This document shows positions 8,557 through 16,838 of a stretch of DNA of 64,000 nt, piece by piece; the first letter of the stretch is position 1; every line of letters begins with the position of its first letter. Made by a program: the position numbers and the translations under genes. Origin of the DNA: Holophagales bacterium (GTDB lineage Bacteria; Acidobacteriota; Thermoanaerobaculia; Multivoradales; JAGPDF01); NCBI GenBank assembly GCA_016699405.1, contig CP064972.1, forward strand, positions 1,519,501 through 1,583,500, written 5' to 3'. The notes below the pieces were generated by a model, which was given only the letters and a program-made list of their open reading frames with translations, ran no database searches and was not told the origin of the DNA.

Positions 8557-10815
8557 TCAAGGCTCCAGGGTCAGCTGGCTCCCTTCCATCAGGAAGCCGG
8601 AGACGCAGTTCGTCGAGGAGACCGACGTGCTCGAGACTCCTGACACCAAGTCAGGGAGTGAGCCGAACCGGCATGCGACGAGATTCCCTGGGGGGAGAGC
8701 CGGGAACTCCGCCAGGCCCTCGGTCGCCTTCCGCCCGCTGAGCCGTCCCCAGTACTCGAGCATCGTGGCGCTGATCGGAGAGCCATCGACGTAGACGACG
8801 ACATGGCCCAGGTCGATCGGTTGGAGCGGTCCATCCTCTGGCTTTCGATCGCGGAATCTCAAGGAAAGCTCGCCGCCTCCCCATCGACTCTCGAGGATCA
8901 CCGGGCCCTTGTCTCCCGCGGTCTGCCGAACGACGAGTCGCGATCCGGGGGGCATTGCAACGAACGTGAGTCCGTTGCTTGCTCCGCTGACCTTCAACCG
9001 GAAGTTTCCGTCGAGATCCGTCGTGGACTGACCGGCGTTTCCGAACCCCTGCGCGCCGACCGGCAGCGCGAAGACCTGGGCGCCGGGAACGCCGACGCCG
9101 GACCGCACGACCCTTCCCACGACCTCGGTTTGCTTGCGGAGGACGATCCGGACATTCGCCGGCGAGTCCTCCGAGACGTTCACGAACTCCAGCAAGGACT
9201 GTTTGTCACGGGTCGTCGCCTGGAGCGGTACCATGCCTTCGTCGAGACCGAGCAGCAGGAACTTGCCTTTCTCGTCGGTTCGGGTGTCGAGGATTTCGCC
9301 CTCTCCGAGGGAGACGACGCGTGCGGACGGGACAGGAGTATCCGCCTCATCGACGACGACGCCCTCGACGCGGGTCCCTCGAAGACGAAGATCCACGAGA
9401 GCCGAGGAGGCTCCGGGGCGAACGCGGACTTCGATCTTGGGGAGGCTGCGCTGAATCGCCGGCTCCGCAGAGAAGACGTCGACGCGCCACATTCCTGGTC
9501 GAGGGAGATAGCCAGAGAAGGACCCCTTGGAATCGGAGCGGAAGGCGACCCTGGGTACGCCGCGCTTTCCTCCAAAGGTCACGTCCGCTGCGATGGGATC
9601 GCCTCCGAACGTGATCGAGCCTTTCAAGGGGACGAAATCCAGGTCGAAGCGGACCGTCTCGTCGCCCGACCCGATCTCGATCTCCTTCATCGCGAGGCTC
9701 TCGCCCTCTGACGAGATGACGCGCACGAAGTACTCGCCGGGGAGCAACTTCGGTGCGATGAACTCACCGCCGTCTCGCATCTCGAGGGTGACCTTCTCCT
9801 CCAGGCTGCCACCGGGCTGCGAGACGCGGTTGGCTTCGACGTGCCACGCGCCGCCGGCGAGATCGCGCGGCGGGTTAACGTCGACGCTGAGCTGGCGGTA
9901 CGGCCCGAGCACCAGCGGCCGCCGGATATCTGTCTCGGACCGCGCCTCGACAACCACGGGCGCGAGCTCGGCTGGCGCGAGGCCCGGATGCTGCGCTTCC
10001 AGCCGGTACGTCCCTGGGCCGATCCCCTCGAAGTGAAACGAACCGCGTGAGTCGAGCTTCTCGGTGACTCCGGAGCGCTGGATCCGCTCCTCGTCCGCGG
10101 CGTTTCGGGGGCCCGACCCGTAAGGAAAGAGCAGCACCTTGGCCTTCTTCGGGTCGAAGTCCCGCTGCGTCGAAGCCACCTGTCCGAAGACCGAGGCACC
10201 GGCGCGGAGGGCAAGACGGCCGAGGTCGAGAGGCTTGCCGGGGTCGAGCGATTGGTTCCAGAAGAGCTGGGAGACGAAGCCCTTCGCCCGGAGTCGGACG
10301 TCGAGCCGTCCCGACGGCAAGACGCACTCGACGAGTCCCTCCTTGACGGGGCAGGTGACGGTTCCCTCCGGAATGGCCTCGGCGGGCTTCGCCCCAGGCG
10401 GTGAGACAAAGCGGAGATCGACCTCTCTCGGGAGGGCTTCCCCGCGCTCGACCGCGAGGAGAGCTCGGAGGCGGGCCGCTTCGAAGACCGACACCTTCAG
10501 CGCAAGGTCCGACGCGGCGCCCTTCGGAACCACGGCGCCAGCGCTCCAGTATCCCGACGTGACGTTCTCGACGTGCCATTCGAATGCCGGGTCGAGGACG
10601 ACTGGTCCTTTCGTTTCGCCGCGAAGAGCGATTCGTCGAGCTGCGATCGTCGGCGGTGCATCCACGGGAGTGGCGAGGAGCTCCAGTGTCGACGGTGCGG
10701 CCGTCCCCTGGAACTTGAATTGCAGGTCGATCGCGCCAGCGACGCGAGCTGTCGTCCCCAACACGACCATGCACAGAGCGAGCGTCAGCAAGAGGTGGAT
10801 CCCGGACCGGGTCAT
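8557..10815 (-). CDS. Secreted protein with carboxypeptidase-regulatory-like beta-sandwich repeats
   Basis: Encodes 752 residues. ATG at 10815 follows an AGGAG site and starts a clear signal peptide ('GIHLLLTLALCMVVLGTTARVAGA'). The rest is beta-rich, with several segments of the CarboxypepD_reg type: 'GASVFGQVAS...DSRGSFHFEGIGPGTYRLEA', 'VEGVVVDEADTPVPSARVV...DEKGKFLLLGL', and 'EVVGRVVRSGVGVPGAQVFA...DLDGNFRLKVSG'. No catalytic carboxypeptidase domain is present. Such domains serve as stalks or binding modules in cell-surface proteins. It is a cargo gene of the island with no obvious partner, and its C-terminus has no recognised sorting motif. Confidence 0.8.
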   Translation of the reverse strand: MTRSGIHLLLTLALCMVVLGTTARVAGAIDLQFKFQGTAAPSTLELLATPVDAPPTIAARRIALRGETKGPVVLDPAFEWHVENVTSGYWSAGAVVPKGAASDLALKVSVFEAARLRALLAVERGEALPREVDLRFVSPPGAKPAEAIPEGTVTCPVKEGLVECVLPSGRLDVRLRAKGFVSQLFWNQSLDPGKPLDLGRLALRAGASVFGQVASTQRDFDPKKAKVLLFPYGSGPRNAADEERIQRSGVTEKLDSRGSFHFEGIGPGTYRLEAQHPGLAPAELAPVVVEARSETDIRRPLVLGPYRQLSVDVNPPRDLAGGAWHVEANRVSQPGGSLEEKVTLEMRDGGEFIAPKLLPGEYFVRVISSEGESLAMKEIEIGSGDETVRFDLDFVPLKGSITFGGDPIAADVTFGGKRGVPRVAFRSDSKGSFSGYLPRPGMWRVDVFSAEPAIQRSLPKIEVRVRPGASSALVDLRLRGTRVEGVVVDEADTPVPSARVVSLGEGEILDTRTDEKGKFLLLGLDEGMVPLQATTRDKQSLLEFVNVSEDSPANVRIVLRKQTEVVGRVVRSGVGVPGAQVFALPVGAQGFGNAGQSTTDLDGNFRLKVSGASNGLTFVAMPPGSRLVVRQTAGDKGPVILESRWGGGELSLRFRDRKPEDGPLQPIDLGHVVVYVDGSPISATMLEYWGRLSGRKATEGLAEFPALPPGNLVACRFGSLPDLVSGVSSTSVSSTNCVSGFLMEGSQLTLEP

Positions 10816-11623
10816 CGTCTCCTCACCCTGGCCAATGACGACGATGGACCTGCTCCGCACGCCCGAGAACCCCCAGTCCCTTGAGGCGGCGCCCTCTCCT
10901 GTCGGCTGGAGTCCTCCGGCGGAGGCTGGACGGAGCAGGTTCCTTTGATCGGGTTGATCCAAACGCTGCCGTGGCAGTACCAATCAGTCTCCTCCGTGTC
11001 GTCCAGGGGCGGCTAGGTCCCGCCGTGCCGCTCCCTACCTCTAGCTGCCGCAAGGAGGAGGAAGCTGGACAAGAGAATCTCGTGGAATGATCTGACCCGT
11101 CGGACGGCGCCTCTCGGCGCATGGCGACCCGAGCGTCGGAAGCAGACGCGACGAGGCGGGGCACTTCGCTCCTGCGGTGGGGACGCCGGCCCCTGCACGA
11201 GCTCCTCCCGACGGCGTCGGATCACCGGAAGCCCGGGCGAGTCGTGACGGCTCCCTGATCGATGCCTGAGCTTCGGCGGACGCCGCGTCCCCTCCGTCGT
11301 CCGGCACCGATGCCGGGCCGACACCTGACCTCGTTGGCAACCCGCCCGTCCCGCACCTCGGCCGCCACATGCACCTGAGAGCCACACCCTCTCCACCCAG
11401 CCGTCTCTCCCGCCCCCACCCTCGCGCCGTCTCCCTCAGCCTCCCCACCTCCCGTCCCCTTCCCCCACTCCCCACCCAGACGTCTCTCGCCTCTCCTCCG
11501 TCCCTGACCTCGCCCGCGAGATTTCCACCTGTGGACGCCCTGCTACTGGTAGTAGGAGCTATCCCTGCTATACCTGCTAGCGGAGAGTCATCTTCTGAGC
11601 ACAAAGGCCTTGCCCGCCGAAAT
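10816..11623. other. Gene-free stretch ahead of the iterons
   Basis: About 800 bases with no reading frame that I trust. The notable content is the pyrimidine-rich tract listed separately and, at about 11540-11585, several CTGCTA-like short repeats in a locally less GC-rich patch just before the first iteron. This is consistent with the outer part of a replication origin. Confidence 0.5.
11384..11510. other. Polypyrimidine tract beside the presumed origin
   Basis: Over about 125 bases the + strand is more than 80% pyrimidine (10 purines among the 60 bases at 11401-11460), mostly short runs of C and T. Such strand asymmetry does not resemble the surrounding sequence or coding DNA. Next to iterons and a DnaA-box match it may aid unwinding or priming, but that is inference. 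Confidence 0.45.
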
Positions 11624-11793
11624 CTGTAGGAAAGTCCAGCCCACCCTGTAGCAAAGACCAGTCCGACCTGTAGCAAAGTCCAGACGACGCCCCCGAATCG
11701 ACCCCGAAACCTGTAGGAAAGCCCAGCCTCGAGACCGCGTTTTCCACAGCCCTCCGAGACAGGGCTCGCGCCCCGACCTGTAGGAAACGCTAG
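11624..11793 (+). repeat. Iteron array (five copies of a 16-bp repeat), presumed origin
   Basis: The repeat CTGTAGGAAAGTCCAG and close variants start at 11624, 11646, 11668, 11711 and 11778. Steps of 22, 22, 43 and 67 bases are near multiples of a 22-base phase, so copies fall on the same DNA face. The third letter of the AAAG block and position 7 vary, and the last copy is the most diverged. Direct repeats phased at about two helical turns beside repA are the hallmark of iteron plasmids, where RepA binds to start and limit replication. The array lies just downstream of the repA stop. Confidence 0.8.
11740..11748 (+). promoter_or_regulatory. DnaA-box match within the iteron region
   Basis: TTTTCCACA fits the relaxed DnaA-box consensus TTWTNCACA and sits between iterons 4 and 5. 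A nine-base match can occur by chance; its position in an iteron origin gives it weight. Confidence 0.5.
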
Positions 11794-11818
11794 CCGAGAG
11801 CGAGCGCCGGGCAGCCGT

Positions 11819-12886
11819 CTACGGCTCAGAGCCGGGAGACGGCCCGAGCTCTTGCGGCACGACGACGAGCCGACGGTTGAGGTAGGCGACGTGCGGCGGG
11901 TACGGCCGGACGATGAAGACCTTCGGATCGTTCGCGACCACCCGAGCGGTGGGGTAGAAGGTCAGGACCTTGCGCAGAGCGAGTCGGAAGTTCCGGCGAA
12001 ACTCGTCGTGCGAGGCGTAGTCCGCCCCGAAGCGCGTCACCAGGTCGGCCCCGTCCGGGTCCCCGGCCCACGGGATCGCCAGGTCACTGCGACGATCCGG
12101 CCCGCTCCAGTTGCAGAGGGCGGTGTAGATGTCGATCGCGAGCGGCGACTGCAGCCGCCGCAAGACGTTCCAGTCGAGCGGAATCCGCCGCTCGAGCAGA
12201 TGGCGATGAAAGGGCTCGGAGAGGAGCGCCTGAAACCCTCCCGAGGCGTTCCCCGGATGCCACCAGAGCGCATGCTCGTCGGCCAGCGTAAACGTCGTTC
12301 CCACCGTCCAGTCATAGCCGTCGCGGCGCGTCGCCGCCGTCGAGCGCAAGAGCACCCGGTAGGTCGTCGTGAAGAGCGCCTGGATCTGGTGGCGCAGGGC
12401 CTCTCGCGTCCGCGTCCCCTCGGCGACCCCGAGCATCCCGAGAAACGACCCGAAGCTCCCGTGGAACGAGACCGTGCGCGAGCTCGACTGCGCGGCAATC
12501 GTCGTCAGCCAGGCGATCAGGAGCCGCGGATACCTCCCGAAGGGCAGCCCCGTCGTCGCGCTCGCCGTGAGCTCGAGCGTCAGGTTCGCGGCCTGACGCA
12601 GGTACGAGGCGCTCGGCGGCCGCGAGTGGGGGAGCGTGGCGTGAAGGAAGAGATCCGAGAAGAGCGAGATCGCCCGGCCCCGGTTCTCCGTGTTGAAGAT
12701 CGGGAAGCGCGGCCCGACCTCGGGCGCAGGGGGGCGAGAGACCTCGTCCAGCCGCAGAGTAGCCCCGAGAGCCGCGAGCGGAGGGCGCATCCGGGCCTCG
12801 GTCACGCGGGGCACACCGTCCGGGAAGAGAAGGAGCCTCGGGCCGGGCGCGCCTCGCGCCTCAGGAGAGCCCTCGTGAGCCCTCAC
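11819..12886 (-). CDS. repA: Plasmid replication initiator RepA (RepA_C family)
   Basis: Encodes 355 residues from GTG at 12886, overlapping the upstream gene by 26 bases; the first ATG, 32 codons later, is possible but would clip the start. The central and C-terminal parts match the plasmid RepA (RepA_C) family: 'GLPFGRYPRLLIAWLTTIA', 'FGSFLGMLGVAEG', 'LRHQIQALFTT', 'IPLDWNVLRRLQSPLAIDIY', 'RNFRLALRKVLTFYPTARV' and 'VFIVRPYPPHV'. These proteins bind iterons through winged-helix domains and open the origin. The gene appears intact. It is the last of four overlapping genes transcribed toward the iteron array, an arrangement that would let RepA level and origin control be linked. Confidence 0.9.
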   Translation of the reverse strand: MRAHEGSPEARGAPGPRLLLFPDGVPRVTEARMRPPLAALGATLRLDEVSRPPAPEVGPRFPIFNTENRGRAISLFSDLFLHATLPHSRPPSASYLRQAANLTLELTASATTGLPFGRYPRLLIAWLTTIAAQSSSRTVSFHGSFGSFLGMLGVAEGTRTREALRHQIQALFTTTYRVLLRSTAATRRDGYDWTVGTTFTLADEHALWWHPGNASGGFQALLSEPFHRHLLERRIPLDWNVLRRLQSPLAIDIYTALCNWSGPDRRSDLAIPWAGDPDGADLVTRFGADYASHDEFRRNFRLALRKVLTFYPTARVVANDPKVFIVRPYPPHVAYLNRRLVVVPQELGPSPGSEP

Positions 12887-13253
12887 CCCGCCGGGCGACC
12901 CCCTCGGCCGACCCTGGGGATTCCGTGCGCAAGCCCCGACGCTGCGCGCCCGGACGAGGCTCGATCCACTCGAGCCGATGTCGGCGGAGAGCTCCCGCGA
13001 GAGCCGAGGTGAAGTACTGGCCGACCCGCCGCGGCGTGTGGCCGACCCGCCGAAACCCCAGCGCGCGGAGCGCCTCGAGAAGCCCCGCGAGCACCTCCGA
13101 GGGACCCTCCACGGCGACGCGACGACGACCCGAACCGGCAGGCAACGTCAGCACCCGCGTGCCAGGTGCGTCCGACGAAGGTCCTGGGATCCCGGTCGCC
13201 AGCGAGGCGAAGGAGCCGTCGACGACGAGCTGCTGCTCGAGCGGGGCGCTCAC
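12861..13253 (-). CDS. Hypothetical protein of the rep operon (130 aa)
   Basis: Starts at GTG 13253, overlapping the previous stop as GTGA, and ends inside the start of repA, so its translation is likely coupled on both sides. The sequence is basic in its C-terminal half ('ALAGALRRHRLEWIEPRP'), with a segment 'EVLAGLLEALRALGFRRVG'. I recognise no family and no HTH. Its fixed place between a DNA-binding gene and repA suggests a role in replication or copy control, which is inference from position only. Confidence 0.6.
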   Translation of the reverse strand: MSAPLEQQLVVDGSFASLATGIPGPSSDAPGTRVLTLPAGSGRRRVAVEGPSEVLAGLLEALRALGFRRVGHTPRRVGQYFTSALAGALRRHRLEWIEPRPGAQRRGLRTESPGSAEGVARRGEGSRGLS

Positions 13254-13678
13254 CCGATCCTCCGGATCTTCCGCCCCAGCCGGACCTCGACCACCGGGTC
13301 GTAGCGACTCGAGCGCTGCTCGTCGAGCCAGGTGCGGATCCGGTCGCTCGTCGTCACCCAGACCCCACCGGCCTTGCGAAACTCCGGCCAGCGCTGCCGC
13401 CGGAGCAGGTTGCGCGAGGTCAGGTCATTGCCGATGCTGCGGGAGTTCTTGCCGACGGTGAGTGCGAAGAGATCGAGACGCACCAGATCGCCGGGGAGGT
13501 TGAAGCTGCCCCCCGCCGCGAGGAGCTCGAGCAGGGCCTGGAGCGAATCGTCCCGCCGCCGGCGGGGCTTCGGCCCCGGCCGAGCCGAAGAGGTCGGAAA
13601 GGGACCCGACCCGGAAGTGGCCACCCCCTCCCCCTCCGACAGACCGACCGACCGGCGAGCGCTGGACCGCCCGGCCAT
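13250..13678 (-). CDS. Hypothetical protein of the rep operon (142 aa)
   Basis: Starts at ATG 13678, sharing one base with the upstream stop (TGATG), and stops in the start codon of the next gene. The N-terminal 45 residues are low-complexity and basic. The remainder looks folded, with 'LLAAGGSFNLPGDLVRLDL' and 'RQRWPEFRKAGGVWVTTSD'. No family is recognised. A small DNA-binding or RepA accessory protein would suit the context, but no motif proves it. Confidence 0.6.
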   Translation of the reverse strand: MAGRSSARRSVGLSEGEGVATSGSGPFPTSSARPGPKPRRRRDDSLQALLELLAAGGSFNLPGDLVRLDLFALTVGKNSRSIGNDLTSRNLLRRQRWPEFRKAGGVWVTTSDRIRTWLDEQRSSRYDPVVEVRLGRKIRRIG

Positions 13679-14241
13679 CAGGAGACCCTCCGCGGCGCCG
13701 GCGACGCCTCGCTCCCGAGCTCCGCGAGCAACGACTGGCAGGCGGTGATCACCTCGCGCAGCTGCTGGTGCGCGCGAACCCGCTGCTCCGGGGCGCTTTC
13801 GAAGTCGGACACCGAGTCGAGCAGCTCGGCCACCCGGACGAGCGACCGGGCAGCCCGCTGCGCCTGCGAAGCCTGTGGATCGAGCGAAGCGAAGCGCGCC
13901 GGGTCGATGACGATTCGCCCCAGGCGATGCTCGACGAAGTCGACCGCCGCCAAGGCCTCGACCCGCTCCCGATCCGGCCGAAACTCGAGCGCCAGACAGG
14001 TCAGATAGAGAAGCGTCAGATGCGGCCCGCGGTTGCCCGACTCGGCGTTGCCCCAATCCTCGATCGTCTTGGCGCTGAGCCCGAGCTCCCGACCGATGGC
14101 CGCCCCGATGCGTCGCGTCGTCCGGGCCATCGCCACCGCCGCCTCGAGCTCGAGGTCCGGCGCGGGCTGGCCGGCCAGCTCGGCCTCCCGCCGTGCCCGC
14201 TGCCGCTCCTTGAGCCGCCAGGGAGACCCGCTCACCGGCAC
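13678..14241 (-). CDS. HTH-containing regulator heading the rep operon (187 aa)
   Basis: Probable start GTG at 14241 (GTG at 14235 is equally possible; the open frame goes back further but reads unlike protein). A helix-turn-helix-like stretch 'IGAAIGRELGLSAKTIEDWG' lies near residue 45, followed by helices. The shape (early HTH, then a helical tail) distantly recalls phage CII-like regulators, a weak comparison. It is first of the four overlapping leftward genes ending in repA and is divergent from the XRE gene across a 276-base region holding a palindrome. Likely a regulator of the rep operon. Confidence 0.6.
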   Translation of the reverse strand: MPVSGSPWRLKERQRARREAELAGQPAPDLELEAAVAMARTTRRIGAAIGRELGLSAKTIEDWGNAESGNRGPHLTLLYLTCLALEFRPDRERVEALAAVDFVEHRLGRIVIDPARFASLDPQASQAQRAARSLVRVAELLDSVSDFESAPEQRVRAHQQLREVITACQSLLAELGSEASPAPRRVS

Positions 14242-14428
14242 GAAGCCCCCAAGGAGACACCCGCGAGAGCAGGGACCAAGGAAGACAGCTCCCCAGGGAC
14301 ACCCAAGACAACAACCCGAGGCCAAGACCCAGCTCCCCCCGTCTTCGAAGCGGTCCCCCAAGTCGCCTCCGACAGCCGAGAGGCTGGAGGGGAGTTCAGA
14401 GAAGGGAGATGTCGCCGACAAAACATGT

Positions 14429-14464
14429 TCAGAATCTCTGAGATCGAGTGTAGGGAGATTCTGA
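14429..14464. promoter_or_regulatory. Palindromic operator candidate between XRE gene and rep operon
   Basis: TCAGAATCTC (14429-14438) and its exact reverse complement GAGATTCTGA (14455-14464) are separated by 16 bases. A further partial half-site TCAGAAGTCT lies at 14491-14500. The repeat falls in the AT-richer part of the divergent intergenic region, where a Cro/CI-type repressor would be expected to bind. Confidence 0.5.
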
Positions 14465-14517
14465 TTTGTCGTCAATGCCGCTTCCGCGATTCAGAAGTCT
14501 GGAACAATCAACTCACC

Positions 14518-15087
14518 ATGGAGACCATCCCGGACCGCCTGTCCCAGGCCATCGAAAACTCCGACCGCCTGCAGAAAGACCTCGCGACCGCCCTCAACCG
14601 GTCCCCCTCGGTCCTCTCCGAATGGAAGGCCGGCCGCTCCGAGCCGGACCTCGCGACCTTCGCCAAGCTCTGCTCCCTGCTCGGTGTCTCCGCCGACTGG
14701 GTGCTGGGCCTAGAAGCCAAGGCAAAGATCCCCTTGAGCCGCCCCCTAGTGATGGCGATCGAAGGCAAGTCCGCGATCGACGAGTCCCGACTCGCCGAAG
14801 CGATCGCCGAATCGATGGAAGGCGTCGACTCCGAAGCCCGCGTCGCCGCCGTGATCGCTTCTACCCGGGAAGCCGGCGGAAGAGCCGCCGAGCGGACCAT
14901 TGCCCGCCTACAGTCTGATGCTCAAGCCCTGGCCGCAGTCCTCGCCAAGCCCGCCGAAGGCTGGCCCGGAGCCGACGGCAAGCCCTCGAGCGCCGAAAGC
15001 GCCATGGGACCGGTGGCCCGCATGCTCTACCGCTGGGCACTGCGGGTGATGGAGAGCGCCGGCTCCGCGCAGGAGAGGCTCAAGTAG
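14518..15087 (+). CDS. XRE/Cro-CI family transcriptional regulator
   Basis: Encodes 189 residues from ATG at 14518. The N-terminal HTH_3 domain reads 'RLSQAIENSDRLQKDLATAL' then 'PSVLSEWKAGRSEPDLATFA' and 'LGVSADWVLGLE', typical of the XRE family. The C-terminal 110 residues are helical and charged ('ESMEGVDSEARVAAVIAS'), perhaps for dimerisation; no peptidase or CI-type autocleavage motif is visible. It diverges from the rep operon, and the palindrome at 14429-14464 lies between them, so a role as repressor of replication genes and of itself is plausible. Confidence 0.85.
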   Translation: METIPDRLSQAIENSDRLQKDLATALNRSPSVLSEWKAGRSEPDLATFAKLCSLLGVSADWVLGLEAKAKIPLSRPLVMAIEGKSAIDESRLAEAIAESMEGVDSEARVAAVIASTREAGGRAAERTIARLQSDAQALAAVLAKPAEGWPGADGKPSSAESAMGPVARMLYRWALRVMESAGSAQERLK

Positions 15088-15309
15088 CGCGTCAATCGAC
15101 CGGGAAGGCGAGGAGCGGGCGCATCACAAGGGGCACGAAGAGGCGCACCAGATCGCTCCCGCCGCATGGGGCGGAGCGAATTCGAGCCTGGGGTGCGGAG
15201 GACCGACCCGGGGCCGTCCTTGGACGACACCCCGTAATACTGTCGCGGCGTTCCCCTGTGGCAGTACAGATGTCGGACAAGTCCACTCTTTTGCGGAAGC
15301 GAGGGCGCA

Positions 15310-15828
15310 ATGTCGGTTCGAATGTTGGCCAAGTCCCCGGATGGTGAGTGGAGTCCGATCCAGTACGACGCGTTCTATCGATTCGAGATTCAGCTCTCGC
15401 CGGGGTATCAGGTCATCCTCCGCTATTCCACCAACGCGGCCGCCGAACAGGCCTGTCTGGTGCACTACGACAATGGCGCCCTCCAGGGGGAGATCAAGTA
15501 CCTGGAGCTGCACCTTGAGTCCGGGACGCCTCCGTATCGGGACCTCAACAACCGCAGGATCACGCAGTCGGGCGTCTACTTCGTGGTCGGCTGGTCGAAG
15601 ATGCTGACGCCACAACTCGAAGGGCCTGCGAACCAGAAGTGGCATCAGTCACGTGTGAAGGGTGATCTCGAGGTGCCCCTGGGCTACATCCACAAGATCG
15701 GCTTCGATGACCGCCGGGCCAACATCGAGTGGGTGAACCCGTGGCTGGCGAACGATCCGCGAGAGGAAGGGAACGACTGGGATTTTGACGACACCGTCGT
15801 CTTGATCACCTCGCCGCAGCCGATCTGA
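15310..15828 (+). CDS. Hypothetical beta-rich protein (172 aa)
   Basis: Encodes 172 residues from ATG at 15310, with only a weak ribosome-binding site. It has no signal peptide or membrane segment. The sequence alternates hydrophobic residues as in beta strands ('FYRFEIQLSPGYQVILRYS', 'SGVYFVVGWSKML', 'WDFDDTVVLI') and ends shortly after that last motif. Codon use is less GC-biased than in the chromosomal genes. I recognise no family. It stands alone, with more than 200 bases before it and about 1 kb of non-coding sequence after it. Confidence 0.6.
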   Translation: MSVRMLAKSPDGEWSPIQYDAFYRFEIQLSPGYQVILRYSTNAAAEQACLVHYDNGALQGEIKYLELHLESGTPPYRDLNNRRITQSGVYFVVGWSKMLTPQLEGPANQKWHQSRVKGDLEVPLGYIHKIGFDDRRANIEWVNPWLANDPREEGNDWDFDDTVVLITSPQPI

Positions 15829-16838
15829 GCGCCTCGGGTCACGGCTGATCGTGCCGGCGATCGCTCGGGCTTAGCGTCGGCTTCCGGTGCGTTGTGGGCG
15901 CCTCTGACCCTTCGTCGGTCCTCTTGGCCCACCGGCAATGGCGGGGAACTCTCGCGGAGTCGGCGGTCGCAGACGGATGCCTCGATCGCGATCGGCCAAG
16001 GCGGGGAGCTCAAGCGCCCAGCGAATGACGAACCCGAGGTACTTCCAGCCAGTCCCGAACTCCCGGTCGGCGATCTCTTCGGAGTTCAAGGCGAGCCCGA
16101 GATGGGAGCATGCCGTGAGTGACCTTCTCCGTCTGAGGGGATTTTCCTTCGAGTGACGGGAGATAACGTCGCAGCCATCGACGAAACTAGGCGCTCGGCG
16201 TTTCCTGCACCATCCTTGGCCGAGCGCTTCAAGGTCAAAGGCGCGGCGCCGAGGTGACGGCGGCGAGCCTGGGGGAAGGCCCAGCGAACGTTGGCCCGCC
16301 GAGTGCGGACGTTCAGTGGGTACTGGGATCCGGCCGGTCTGCATCCGGGGGAAGCTCAGCAACCAAATGGCAGCCTTGTCTAGGCAGATCAGTCGTAGGC
16401 TGGAGGCAGGATCCCGCGTGGCCGTGAGCCAAAGCGGCGAGCCCTTCGGACGCTGTCCGATAGCAGTCTCCCGAGTGGTTCGAGTGGTACCTTGAGTACC
16501 GCGCTTGGCTAGGTTCGAAACTACCAGTCAGATGCAGACACCTACAGCCTGTGACCTGCCGGTGCCTGAGCCTCGAGCTCGTCCACCGCAAGAACGGGCG
16601 TGGCCGGCCGGGATCAAAGGGCTGCATCGCGAGGACCGGCGCATGGTCGATGGTCTCGGTTCGCGGGTGTTCGAGGATTCTGGCAGGATGCGACCGTGCT
16701 GAGCATGACCCCGCGGTGGAGTTCAAGTGCTCCCACACCATCGCAGCGATCGAGTGTCGCTGGTACAGCGGCCACGAGTGTTCGACGCTCACCCGGATCG
16801 CGGCCTAGCCGCCTGACACGGCACCCTGAGGAGTGACC
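15829..16838. other. Gene-free stretch of about 1 kb
   Basis: Open frames on both strands here read as low-quality shadows without domain signatures or ribosome-binding sites. GC content is by eye lower than in the chromosome. Nothing else was recognised, apart from the GAGGAG site at 16827-16832 belonging to the next gene. Confidence 0.5.

Noticed and set aside
15829..16832. Small genes in the 1-kb gap before the PMBR-like protein
   Set aside because: Frames lack ribosome-binding sites, signal peptides and any recognisable motif, and their residue use is that of shadows.
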